A DNA stretch of 64,000 bases, taken from positions 4,588,001 to 4,652,000 of the forward strand of contig NZ_CP135922.1 of assembly GCF_032399705.1 (NCBI RefSeq). The letters are read 5' to 3'. Shown one piece after another: positions 8,924 through 16,076 of this stretch. The translations under genes were made by a program, and so were the position numbers. The DNA is from Paenibacillus sp. BIC5C1. GTDB taxonomy: Bacteria; Bacillota; Bacilli; Paenibacillales; Paenibacillaceae. Position 1 is the first letter of the stretch, and every line of letters starts with the position of its first letter. The notes under the pieces are model-generated. The model was not told where the DNA came from. It was given only the letters and a program-made list of their open reading frames with translations, and made no database searches.

Positions 8924-9466
8924 CTATTTGACTCGGGTGTTCGGAACAATGTCGCCCAGATAAACCCAACCCTGATCTTCCTTAACCACATACTCATCAA
9001 GCGGCTTCGGGGCTACGGCAAGGTTCTTGCCTTCCTTGTTATAATGCGCGCCATGGCACGGACAATGATATTCGTCGGGATACTGCTTATCACTGTTCCA
9101 ACCTACGGTACATCCCAAATGTTTACAAATGGGTGAAAGCGCATAGATTTTGCCCTGCTCATCTTTCCTGATCCAGGCGATTAACGAAGCATTGCTCAAA
9201 TACCAACCGTCTTGCTGTTTCAATTCAAACGTAAATTCTTGAGGTTCATTCGTAATTTTGCTGATTTCCGCTACTTTGACAGAGGTGCCTTCTCCCTTGT
9301 GCTGCAAAATCGGGTCCACCGCAAAACGGACCATGGGGAGTATTGCACCGGCGGCCATGTAGGCTGTAGCTCCACCAAGCGTGTACGTCAAAAACTGCCT
9401 GCGTGACATTTCCAAGCGGCTTGGCAATTTCATCGAAGCTTCGTGCTGGTCATGCTCACTGCTCAT
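8924..9466 (-). CDS. qcrA: Rieske iron-sulfur subunit QcrA
   Basis: Accepts electrons from menaquinol on the outer face of the membrane. The 180-residue protein has a twin-arginine motif (SRRQFLT near residue 21), a hydrophobic anchor, and the two Rieske cluster boxes CKHLGCTVGW (about 112-121) and CPCHGAHY (about 134-141). The twin-arginine signal fits export of the folded cluster protein. It is the first gene after the qcr promoter. Confidence 0.96.
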   Translation of the reverse strand: MSSEHDQHEASMKLPSRLEMSRRQFLTYTLGGATAYMAAGAILPMVRFAVDPILQHKGEGTSVKVAEISKITNEPQEFTFELKQQDGWYLSNASLIAWIRKDEQGKIYALSPICKHLGCTVGWNSDKQYPDEYHCPCHGAHYNKEGKNLAVAPKPLDEYVVKEDQGWVYLGDIVPNTRVK

Positions 9467-9548
9467 ACTGTCTCCAACCCCCTTTTTCAGCCAACTCTCT
9501 CAATCGTTTTCATTATCAGAAATTCCACGACTTACTAGAACATACATA

Positions 9549-9577
9549 ATCATATAGTAGCCCTAGAACACCGTCAA
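9549..9577 (-). promoter_or_regulatory. Probable sigma-A promoter of qcrABC
   Basis: Minus strand -35 TTGACG (9572-9577) and -10 TATGAT (9549-9554) with a 17-base spacer, about 80 bases upstream of qcrA. Near-consensus hexamers and exact spacing. Confidence 0.75.
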
Positions 9578-9581
9578 GAAT

Positions 9582-9653
9582 TTGTCACACATTTTTAAGG
9601 TTCATTTGTAAGCGTTATTAAAAAAATGTTGGTAAATTGTCACATTTGTCACA
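9582..9653. promoter_or_regulatory. Candidate operator cluster upstream of the qcr promoter (cre-like site and TGTGACAA repeats)
   Basis: At 9607-9620 the plus strand reads TGTAAGCGTTATTA, matching the CcpA cre consensus TGWAANCGNTNWCA at 13 of 14 positions. Flanking it are three copies of TTGTCACA (9582-9589, 9637-9644, 9646-9653), two of them nine bases apart in direct orientation and one touching the -35 box. Such an arrangement is typical of a carbon-catabolite site plus an activator that binds direct repeats. The activator is unidentified. Confidence 0.5.
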
Positions 9654-9659
9654 GGAAGG

Positions 9660-10082
9660 TCATCTTTTCCATAACTCACGGATTTTTTCCCCGACAAAAC
9701 GCGAAATCCCCTCTTCTCCCACCTCTTGAATTAAAACAGAACGACTTAATACCAAATCTGCAGAAGTAATTTGGGTCTGTTCCAACTCGCCATCAGATGA
9801 CATTATAACCACATATTTGAAACCGGAGGATTTGAGTTCTTCGGATAAGGTATTTAATGCCATTGACATATCTGGAGACACATAATGGAATGCAGGGTAA
9901 GTCATGATACGCCCTTTGAAAGGAATCTCCACCAGATCTAAAAAATCTCTAAGCCGCTCCAACGCCTCAGTTGCTTCAACCGGGGACTGCTTGCCCTTCA
10001 GGGCTGTATATGGAATAAGGCATGTATCCAGATAGAGTTGCAGTTCCGCCCAGCTGTCTTGAGTCATCTCACTGAATTTCAA
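9660..10082 (-). CDS. ypiF: DUF2487 protein YpiF
   Basis: A 140-residue protein that lies directly upstream of qcrA in Bacillus as here; function unknown. Recognised by the family opening ELQLYLDTCLIPYTALKG, the central IPFKGRIMTYPAFHY and the terminal acidic/basic helix. I favour a TTG start at 10082 (AGGGGAA eight bases upstream) because it places KFSEMT at the N-terminus; an ATG at 10118 would add twelve residues without a good ribosome site. No membrane segment. Confidence 0.75.
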   Translation of the reverse strand: MKFSEMTQDSWAELQLYLDTCLIPYTALKGKQSPVEATEALERLRDFLDLVEIPFKGRIMTYPAFHYVSPDMSMALNTLSEELKSSGFKYVVIMSSDGELEQTQITSADLVLSRSVLIQEVGEEGISRFVGEKIRELWKR

Positions 10083-10187
10083 TTCCCTAATTCCCCTCTC
10101 TATCCATTTTATTCCCATATTATATATGAGCGTATATTATAAATCCAGAGATTCATACTTTTTCGGTGTAAGAATGGTCGTGGACGC

Positions 10188-10216
10188 AAAAAAGAAATGC
10201 GTGAAATACGCATTTC
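10188..10216 (-). terminator. Intrinsic terminator after the IDEAL-domain gene
   Basis: GAAATGCG and CGCATTTC form an eight-pair stem with a seven-base loop followed by six T on the minus strand, 30 bases after the stop of the small gene at 10246. Confidence 0.85.
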
Positions 10217-10245
10217 CTGTCTTATATATTATTTTTACATGCTCA

Positions 10246-10425
10246 TCAGTTTATGGCCTTTAGTTCATCCGTCAGATTCCGGAAAGCTACTTCGTCTCCG
10301 GTAGCTAATGCCTTATCGATTTCCATATACAGCTTCTCGCTGCGCTGTTTACGAAGCGCGTCGTCCCACACCATCTCAGCAGCCAGCCCCAACATGACTT
10401 CATACGTAACTTTCATTTTATCCAA
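10246..10425 (-). CDS. Small IDEAL-domain protein
   Basis: A 59-residue protein starting at TTG (10425) with GGAGGTG seven bases upstream. The C-terminal half, LYMEIDKALATGDEVAF followed by LTDELKAIN, matches the IDEAL domain found at the end of YpiB-type proteins and in ComK-related regulators. The first 30 residues form an amphipathic helix (YEVMLGLAAEMVWDDALRK). In B. subtilis the neighbouring ypiB carries this domain after a UPF0302 domain; here only the short form is present. Function unknown, likely a protein-binding module. It has its own terminator. Confidence 0.75.
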   Translation of the reverse strand: MDKMKVTYEVMLGLAAEMVWDDALRKQRSEKLYMEIDKALATGDEVAFRNLTDELKAIN

Positions 10426-10448
10426 TAGGATGCACCTCCAAAACGGAT

Positions 10449-10955
10449 TTAAGAGCTCCTATATTCCTTTCCTTTGGAAACATAACCTAGTGTAGTTCTC
10501 GACATCCGCTCAAGATCTGCATCAGTCAACTCACGTATCACTTTGGCCGGTGTGCCCAAAGCAAGGGTATAGGGCGGTATTTTAGTATTTTCAGTTACAA
10601 CAGAACCGGCCCCGATCAGCGTATATTCACCAATTTCGGCTCCATTGAGAAGGATTGCGCCCATACCAATCAGCGAACCTGTTCCGATACGACATCCATG
10701 GATAATCGCAGAATGCCCTACCGATACATCGTCGTCCAAAATCAAAGGTTGATCCGTGTTGACGTGCCCAACAGCATTATCCTGTATATTACAGCGCCGT
10801 CCAATCACGATGGGTGCCAGATCGGCCCGCAGCACTGCATTGAACCAGATCGTAGATTCTTCACCCATTGTCAGATCACCTATAAGTTTGGCGCCTTCAG
10901 CCATATATACCGAAGGGTGTAACTGGGGTTGTATACCTTTGTATGGAATTATCAT
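10449..10955 (-). CDS. Gamma-carbonic anhydrase-like left-handed beta-helix protein
   Basis: A 168-residue hexapeptide-repeat protein. Successive turns of the left-handed beta-helix are visible from AKLIGDLTMG through IGEYTLIGAGSVV, and the zinc ligands of gamma-class enzymes are suggested by HVNT and VGHSAIIHG. The family includes gamma carbonic anhydrases and YrdA/PaaY-like proteins; many act in CO2 hydration, some have other roles. Start ATG at 10955 has AAGGAG eight bases upstream; a GTG nine bases earlier overlaps that site and is less likely. Confidence 0.85.
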   Translation of the reverse strand: MIIPYKGIQPQLHPSVYMAEGAKLIGDLTMGEESTIWFNAVLRADLAPIVIGRRCNIQDNAVGHVNTDQPLILDDDVSVGHSAIIHGCRIGTGSLIGMGAILLNGAEIGEYTLIGAGSVVTENTKIPPYTLALGTPAKVIRELTDADLERMSRTTLGYVSKGKEYRSS

Positions 10956-10999
10956 AAGTATCACTCCTTAATTTGGGAGTGATTTTAGCAACTTGTCCT

Positions 11000-12118
11000 T
11001 CACTTGTCAAACATTACGGGGGTAGTATCCCCGGACAGCGAGCGACAGGATGACGCAAGGCGTGAACCCCATGCTGTCATTTGTACTGTTCGCCCATCTG
11101 CATGCTCTCCAATGCGAAGCATGCCTAGATGCAGCATCATTTTGAGTATCCTGTTGTCATAAATCGTCTCTGCAGAGTCATAATAGAACGGCTGAATGTA
11201 GGGACCAATCTGGCGGAATAAAGACTCTGCTGTGGACCAGCCAGCTGCACATTCCCCTGTCCAGTACACTATGGAGGACAGATTCGGAATAGCACCTTTA
11301 TAAAGTCTTAACCAAAACCGAAATAGCTGTATCATCTCGGCTGTTTTCTCCGCACCCAGCTTGTCTTCACCGGAAGGTGACAATTTCAGCGTGCCCTGCT
11401 CCTCACGGACCAGACGATGATGAAAAGCATAGTCATAGATGAACGCAAATCGATCAGGGTAGTCTTTAAACGAACGACCATAACCGAATCTCCATCCTGC
11501 CTTACCCACCAGCGCCTCACTCACATGCAAATGCTCCATGATCTGCTGCTGAGAACGACGATACATCATACCTTCTGCGTTTAGTGCTATTTCATGCTGC
11601 TGGACAAATTGCAGAAACAGTTTCAGATCATCCGCGAGTAGATGGTATTCATCCCTGTAAACGGGAGGCTCGCTCGTCTGTGCAATACCTGCTTTCAGAT
11701 GAGTGGATAACACATCCCGAAATCTCATTTGCAAATCCTTAGGCACCTGATACAGGTACCTGGTCTGCTGAGTTGTGCCATTGAATAACCATCCACTCTT
11801 CGTGAAGCGTACGATAAGATCACGTGGACTGGCTCCAGCCTCGCTATCTTTTTTATCCATCGATTGACGAGCAATGGCGACAAGTTCCTCCATACCGAAG
11901 TATTGGCGGGTATCAAACAGCAAGTTGTTCAAAAACCGCAGATCTACCTGATTTAGTTCCCTAACCTGCTGCTCAAAAAAAGGTCTGCTGCCCAATGTAG
12001 TGAGAATACTCTGGATGAGTTCATGTTTGGAATTGGGCTTACACTCGCACTGGTAATAGTCTGCTATTCGATTAAGCTGGCCGATATCGGCAAAAGTAAG
12101 CATATCCGCTAGATTCAT
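11000..12118 (-). CDS. Uncharacterised 372-residue protein, possibly with winged-helix segments
   Basis: I do not recognise this with certainty. It is soluble and mostly helical, begins MNLADMLTFADIGQLNRIADYY, a sequence resembling the first segment of helicase-associated winged-helix proteins, and has a middle part rich in aromatic residues (FAFIYDYAFHHRLVREEQG) followed by a beta-wing-like RHAD/AWG ending. No catalytic motif, metal cluster or Walker box was seen. A 31-codon reading frame upstream overlaps its ATG. It stands alone between the histidine-phosphatase terminator and the carbonic-anhydrase-like gene. Confidence 0.7.
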   Translation of the reverse strand: MNLADMLTFADIGQLNRIADYYQCECKPNSKHELIQSILTTLGSRPFFEQQVRELNQVDLRFLNNLLFDTRQYFGMEELVAIARQSMDKKDSEAGASPRDLIVRFTKSGWLFNGTTQQTRYLYQVPKDLQMRFRDVLSTHLKAGIAQTSEPPVYRDEYHLLADDLKLFLQFVQQHEIALNAEGMMYRRSQQQIMEHLHVSEALVGKAGWRFGYGRSFKDYPDRFAFIYDYAFHHRLVREEQGTLKLSPSGEDKLGAEKTAEMIQLFRFWLRLYKGAIPNLSSIVYWTGECAAGWSTAESLFRQIGPYIQPFYYDSAETIYDNRILKMMLHLGMLRIGEHADGRTVQMTAWGSRLASSCRSLSGDTTPVMFDK

Positions 12119-12210
12119 GGGTCCATCGCCTCGCCCTTGACTACTTTTTGGCTATTGATTCGGGGCCTGGAGTAGTTTGGTTTTGTAAACATCGTTGACG
12201 GAATTCCCAT
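12115..12210 (-). CDS. Possible 31-codon upstream reading frame coupled to the 372-residue gene
   Basis: ATG at 12210 with AGAGG seven to nine bases upstream; reads MGIPSTMFTKPNYSRPRI and on to EAMDP, ending in a TGA that overlaps the ATG of the next gene (CCATGAAT). The peptide is basic and has no recognisable domain. Overlap and ribosome site are consistent with translational coupling, but a chance open frame of this length is quite possible. Confidence 0.3.
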   Translation of the reverse strand: MGIPSTMFTKPNYSRPRINSQKVVKGEAMDP

Positions 12211-12333
12211 GATCTAAACCTCTTTTTTGCAAATCTTTTATGTTTTAACCATACTATGCCCGAAGTTGCCTGCTCAGAAGAAGAATGAGAGGTTCAAAAT
12301 CATATAGAATGACGATGATAAACACCAATAACG

Positions 12334-12369
12334 CAAAAAAAACAACCTGAGTTAATTACTCAGGTTGTT
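12334..12369 (-). terminator. Intrinsic terminator overlapping the end of the histidine phosphatase gene
   Basis: Perfect 12-pair stem AACAACCTGAGT/ACTCAGGTTGTT with a five-base loop and eight T downstream on the minus strand. The phosphatase's last codons and stop (12356-12358) lie inside this structure. Confidence 0.88.
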
Positions 12370-12955
12370 TCGCCAGATCCAATGAAAGGTGTCGTGTACA
12401 GTTATAAAGCAAAGGACTCCAATCGTCACGTTCCTTCTCCAGGATCGTAAGCGACAGGTTTCCAATTCGTTCCGTATAGCGGTCTTTATACAAAGCTGAT
12501 AGCAGGCTGGCTAAAAAAGCGCCATGGGAGACAATCAGCACATTTTGGTCCTGATGAGCCTCCCATAAATCCTCCAAAAAGCCCAATGCACGTGTCTGAA
12601 TATCAGCGATCTGTTCCTGTCCCAAATCCAGCGTCTCCCAGGAAGCGCCCCAGCGAGCCACACGCTCTTCGGATGTCAGACCTTCAATTTGACCAAAAGC
12701 ACGCTCTTTCAAGCGTGCATCCGGCTCAAGCAAAGGAACATTCAATAGCCCGGAGATAATCTCTCCCGTCTCCTGAGCCCTGGACAACCCGCTCGTAATG
12801 ATGTGGTCCCAGCGATATTCTTCGGTAAGCAAACGTCTACCCAGACGCTCAGCTTGCTCACGACCTTCCGCATTCAGAGGTATGTCTGTCTGTCCCTGAA
12901 TACGCCCTGCCGCATTCCAGTCGGTTAGACCGTGACGAATAAGCCCAATGCGCAT
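12356..12955 (-). CDS. Histidine phosphatase family protein (phosphoglycerate-mutase-like)
   Basis: A 199-residue branch-1 histidine phosphatase. The catalytic RHG motif is in LIRHGLTDWN at the N-terminus; the second part of the active site is ERAFGQIEG and the distal histidine VSHGAFLASLL near residue 145. Members include cofactor-dependent phosphoglycerate mutase relatives, PhoE-like broad phosphatases and CobC; the sequence alone does not choose between them. Start at 12955 follows GAGGG; an ATG four codons earlier is also open. Confidence 0.85.
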   Translation of the reverse strand: MRIGLIRHGLTDWNAAGRIQGQTDIPLNAEGREQAERLGRRLLTEEYRWDHIITSGLSRAQETGEIISGLLNVPLLEPDARLKERAFGQIEGLTSEERVARWGASWETLDLGQEQIADIQTRALGFLEDLWEAHQDQNVLIVSHGAFLASLLSALYKDRYTERIGNLSLTILEKERDDWSPLLYNCTRHLSLDLAKQPE

Positions 12956-12995
12956 CTCATCCCTCATTTCTCTATACGGTGAACGAAAGCTTTAC

Positions 12996-13631
12996 CTAAG
13001 CACGTGCACCTTGTTTGCGTTTGTTTGTTGAACGATGCATCCGCCCAAGAGAGAACAGAGCCATACCTATTGCAAGCAGCGACAACGCCATCCAGTACTG
13101 AGGATACGCTGGACCCATGCTCACAACGAAGGGCTCAATAATACTCCCTCTATCGGCTCCCGTCATGTTGTACTTGTACAATCCGGAAGAAGAAGGCTCA
13201 CTGCCCGCTACTCCTGTCTCCAAAATACCCGTAGAGACCACGTTTGTCTGCTCAGCTTCTGATACGTCTGGCTTAAACATCGCCATGTACAGAAAGCTGC
13301 ATAAGAAAATTGCCAGGAACGCAGCAATCCACAAAGACATATGCTTGCGGATCACAGCAGAGAAACGATTAACCTTTGCCTCTTCCGGCAGTAGCCATGG
13401 AGACTCCGCATAGATCCGGTCCATAACATTACGGTTCACTTTCTCTGCTTGTTGTTCTGTCACTGGGACCGGTATGCTGTGCATCAGAATTTGAGCTTCT
13501 TCCCAAACCTCAAACTGCTGCGAGCAATCTTCACAACCAGCGAGATGAGCATGAAATGCAATTCGCTGAGGATGAGCTTCCGGCAAGTCCCAGACCAGTG
13601 CAAACAGTTCCTGGGCTTCATTGCAATTCAT
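12996..13631 (-). CDS. Membrane anti-sigma factor with zinc-binding N-terminus
   Basis: A 211-residue anti-sigma factor. The N-terminal cytoplasmic domain has the zf-HC2 pattern HAHLAGCEDC (His-x3-Cys-x2-Cys, residues 27-36), a transmembrane helix lies at about residues 108-130 (MSLWIAAFLAIFLCSFLYMA) and a second hydrophobic helix near the C-terminus (ALSLLAIGMALFSLG). It would hold the adjacent sigma factor at the membrane and release it on an envelope signal. The genes overlap by four bases (ATGA), giving matched synthesis of the pair. Confidence 0.85.
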   Translation of the reverse strand: MNCNEAQELFALVWDLPEAHPQRIAFHAHLAGCEDCSQQFEVWEEAQILMHSIPVPVTEQQAEKVNRNVMDRIYAESPWLLPEEAKVNRFSAVIRKHMSLWIAAFLAIFLCSFLYMAMFKPDVSEAEQTNVVSTGILETGVAGSEPSSSGLYKYNMTGADRGSIIEPFVVSMGPAYPQYWMALSLLAIGMALFSLGRMHRSTNKRKQGARA

Positions 13632-14221
13632 CTGTTCTTCATCCCTTCATATGGCTCGTAGACCGGTTCGAAGAAATAAGGTTCCAATTGAGTTTTTACG
13701 CTTGACCTTGCTCTGAACAATAACGATTTTACAGAACTGACGCTCTGCCCAAGAATATTTGCAATCTCCTGGTAATCTAGTTGATCATACTCACGGAGTA
13801 TAATGGCAGAACGCTGCTTCTCCGGTAAATTGTTAATTGCATCCCTAACCAGCATCACCCGCTCACTGCGCAATACAGCATGCTCTGGCGCATTCTCAGA
13901 AGGAGCAACAGGTACAATACCGCTCTCTTCAAGTGGAACACTCCCACTACGCTGTTTGCGAAGCTCACTCAGTACCGTATTTCTCGCAATGGTATATAAC
14001 CAGGTTGAGAATGAGGCATCCACCTCACGGAATGAGTGCAGACTGCGGAACGCCTTATAGAAAGTCTCAGAACAGAGATCTTCCGCAAGCAGCTCCATAT
14101 TAGAACTTTTCAACATATGATATACGAAAGCCAGTATTTTACGCTGATAACGACTCATCAGCTCGGAATATAACTCCAGGTTACCTTCCTTGATCTCTCG
14201 AATCAACTGGGAATCCGTCAT
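13628..14221 (-). CDS. ECF-type RNA polymerase sigma factor
   Basis: A 197-residue sigma-70 family group 4 factor. Region 2 is visible as ELYSELMSRYQRKILAFVYH through FSTWLYTIARNTV (about 15-85), and region 4 as NLPEKQRSAIILREYDQLDY followed by the helix-turn-helix IANILGQSVSSVKSLLFRAR. Start at 14221 is supported by GGAGGGG ten bases upstream. The anti-sigma gene follows with overlap. Target promoters are not identifiable here. The leader upstream contains a promoter and a terminator-like hairpin. Confidence 0.88.
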   Translation of the reverse strand: MTDSQLIREIKEGNLELYSELMSRYQRKILAFVYHMLKSSNMELLAEDLCSETFYKAFRSLHSFREVDASFSTWLYTIARNTVLSELRKQRSGSVPLEESGIVPVAPSENAPEHAVLRSERVMLVRDAINNLPEKQRSAIILREYDQLDYQEIANILGQSVSSVKSLLFRARSSVKTQLEPYFFEPVYEPYEGMKNR

Positions 14222-14295
14222 TTGAGTGCGACCCCTCCTCGCCCATCCATGTGCTTCTCCCCGTTCGACTCTATCCATGTATTACCGAACAGGCA

Positions 14296-14320
14296 CAAAA
14301 AAGTTGCGGTTTTCACCGCA
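14296..14320 (-). terminator. Attenuator-like hairpin in the sigma-factor leader
   Basis: Minus strand TGCGGT-GAAA-ACCGCA, a six-pair stem closed by a GAAA tetraloop, then AC and six T. It lies between the candidate promoter (14411-14440) and the gene, so it may stop part of the transcripts before the sigma-factor gene. The stem is short, so termination may be weak. Confidence 0.45.
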
Positions 14321-14410
14321 TAAAACAGCGTTCAGCGCCAAAACAGGCCTTCCCGCCAAATTCCCCTATGTAATGGCAATTTCCCCAACGTTTCTACATT
14401 AACAGTATTT

Positions 14411-14440
14411 ATTGTACAACGGTCTGCATCATCCTGGCAA
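14411..14440 (-). promoter_or_regulatory. Candidate promoter of the ECF sigma/anti-sigma operon
   Basis: Minus strand -35 TTGCCA (14435-14440), 18-base spacer, -10 TACAAT (14411-14416), about 190 bases before the sigma-factor start. The rest of 14441-14737 shows no convincing gene on either strand. Confidence 0.5.
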
Positions 14441-14759
14441 ATCCATGGCTTCCGTTGAAGCCCGACCAGTCATTATTATGCGGCCATTTTCTCGTCCATG
14501 ACTTCAATTTGATCCCTTTTGTGAAGCCACTCTTATATTGGACGAACGAAGGCCTCAAAAAGTTTGTGTAATTCAAAGAAATATTTTAAAATTTCAGCAG
14601 AATTTCGTTATAACATATTTTTCATACAATCACACTATGAAACCTTATTTACGACCATCAGGCAATGGTCTAAACGAATCTGTATCCCACTTTATGCAAG
14701 GATTATATTTCCTTAATTTACGAATGTTATAATTAATTCAAACAATTTTACTCAAAGTG

Positions 14760-14788
14760 TTGACAAAATGAAAACGGATACATATAAT
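14760..14788 (+). promoter_or_regulatory. Near-consensus sigma-A promoter reading away from any gene
   Basis: Plus strand -35 TTGACA (14760-14765), exactly 17 bases, -10 TATAAT (14783-14788). Both hexamers are perfect matches. Nothing protein-coding lies downstream on this strand before a terminator 90 bases on, so it drives the small-RNA candidate at 14795. Confidence 0.8.
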
Positions 14789-14794
14789 AAAAGT

Positions 14795-14878
14795 ACAGTA
14801 TGGTTTCTCTCCACTCCTATCCAATAACTGTATTGCTCCACGTGAGCAATGGCCGCTTATGTAAGCGGTCTTTTTTTT
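14795..14878 (+). ncRNA. Candidate small regulatory RNA of about 84 nucleotides
   Basis: Bounded by the consensus promoter at 14760-14788 and an intrinsic terminator (stem GGCCGCTT/AAGCGGTC, loop ATGT, eight T, ending 14878). Between them is an unpaired C/U-rich stretch (TCTCTCCACTCCTATCC, 14807-14823) and a seven-pair hairpin ATTGCTC/GAGCAAT (14832-14850). That layout, single-stranded anti-Shine-Dalgarno-like region then two hairpins and a U tail, is typical of trans-acting bacterial sRNAs such as FsrA or RsaE, though I do not claim homology. No ribosome site or plausible peptide. It is convergent with tyrA. Confidence 0.65.
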
Positions 14879-14917
14879 GTCTTTTTTTAGAACATGTCCT
14901 GTAACAGCTAGTTTACA

Positions 14918-14950
14918 ACATAAAAAAAGAGGGCTTCCGCCCCCTTCCAA
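14918..14950 (-). terminator. Probable terminator of the trp-hisC-tyrA transcript
   Basis: Minus strand AAGGGGGCGGAAGCCCTCTTTTTTT directly after the tyrA stop (shown here as a 25-base region at 14920-14946): GGGC pairs with GCCC around GGAA, extended imperfectly, followed by seven T. Confidence 0.65.
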
Positions 14951-14954
14951 TAAC

Positions 14955-16049
14955 CTAAACCCACACTTGATACCCCAGGGAATCCAGCAACGTTTTGGCA
15001 CGTTCCATCTCTTCTTCCTGCCGGAACGACAAACGCATAATGCCTGGCACATCGACCCGGTTCTCAATAATCTCCATGTTGCTTAAGTTAATATCATTCG
15101 CCCCAAGCTCGGTGGCAATCTTGCCGATCATCCCCGGTGCATCCTGCACATCCGTATAAAGATCAAACAACGACGAGATCATGCCTTTCCGTCGTTCTGG
15201 CAGCACACTACGGAACTCGCGCGCCTGACGGAACGCTTCCTCAATGCCCTCACCATTTTGTTGCTCCAGCATTTCGGTGAAAACCGCCATTTGGCCGTTC
15301 CAGTCCTTCAGCAAGCCCAACAGCACCTCGCGGTTGCTCAGCAGAATATCTCTCCATACAATGGCATCACTGGAGGCAATCCGAGTAATATCACGGAAAC
15401 CGCCTGCAGCCAGCATTTTATACAAAGGGTTCGATTCATTATATTCGCGCACCTGGTTCACCAGCGCAACTGCAATAACATGTGGCAAATGGCTGATCGC
15501 TCCCACTATGTCATCGTGCAGCAGGGGCTCTACACGAACAATCTGGGCCCGTGTATACGCAAGAAGATCAGATAACCTGTCATAAGCTTCCTCAGGTACA
15601 TGTTCTGAAGGGGTCAAGACATAGTATGCATTCTCAAATAATACAGCCGAAGCTGCATCCACACCTGCACGTTCAGATCCGGCCATCGGATGACCGCCGA
15701 TAAAGTATGCATCACTCATGCGGACATGCTCAGCACAAGCTGCGATGGATGCCTTTGTGCTCCCTACGTCCGTAATGATACATCCCTTTTTCAAGGGAAG
15801 CTTGACCAATTGTTCAAAATAGGATTCGAGCAGCCCAACAGGTACGCACAAAAAAATAAAGTCGGCATCCTGTACCGCTTCCTCCAGAGAGAGCGTAGCA
15901 TCATCCACTACACCACTCGCTATGTACTTGTCCTTCAGTTCAGGCAGATGAGCATAGCCCATCACCGTTACACCAGGCTTGCCTTTGAAGCAAAGCGCCA
16001 GTGAACCGCCGATGAGCCCTACACCGATCATTGCAATTTTTAGTTTCAT
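14955..16049 (-). CDS. tyrA: Prephenate dehydrogenase with C-terminal ACT domain
   Basis: Oxidatively decarboxylates prephenate to 4-hydroxyphenylpyruvate for tyrosine. The 364-residue protein opens with the NAD loop IGVGLIGGSLAL, has the conserved SHLPHVIAVAL helix near residue 195 and a C-terminal ACT domain (about 293-364) beginning MISSLFDLYTDVQDAPGMIG, expected to bind tyrosine for feedback control. Last gene of the aromatic supraoperon, after hisC, as in B. subtilis. aroE is not in the following segment. Confidence 0.94.
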   Translation of the reverse strand: MKLKIAMIGVGLIGGSLALCFKGKPGVTVMGYAHLPELKDKYIASGVVDDATLSLEEAVQDADFIFLCVPVGLLESYFEQLVKLPLKKGCIITDVGSTKASIAACAEHVRMSDAYFIGGHPMAGSERAGVDAASAVLFENAYYVLTPSEHVPEEAYDRLSDLLAYTRAQIVRVEPLLHDDIVGAISHLPHVIAVALVNQVREYNESNPLYKMLAAGGFRDITRIASSDAIVWRDILLSNREVLLGLLKDWNGQMAVFTEMLEQQNGEGIEEAFRQAREFRSVLPERRKGMISSLFDLYTDVQDAPGMIGKIATELGANDINLSNMEIIENRVDVPGIMRLSFRQEEEMERAKTLLDSLGYQVWV

Positions 16050-16076
16050 GGGTCCTCACTCTTTTCATCGCCAGAT

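Noticed and set aside
14341..14410. A sigma-W-like -35 (GAAAC) in the sigma-factor leader
   Set aside because: No CGTA-type -10 at 16-17 bases was found, so autoregulation by an ECF promoter is not supported here.
14538..14732. Plus-strand open frame of 64 codons before the sRNA candidate
   Set aside because: No ribosome site, AT-rich low-complexity translation, and it ends before the sRNA promoter.
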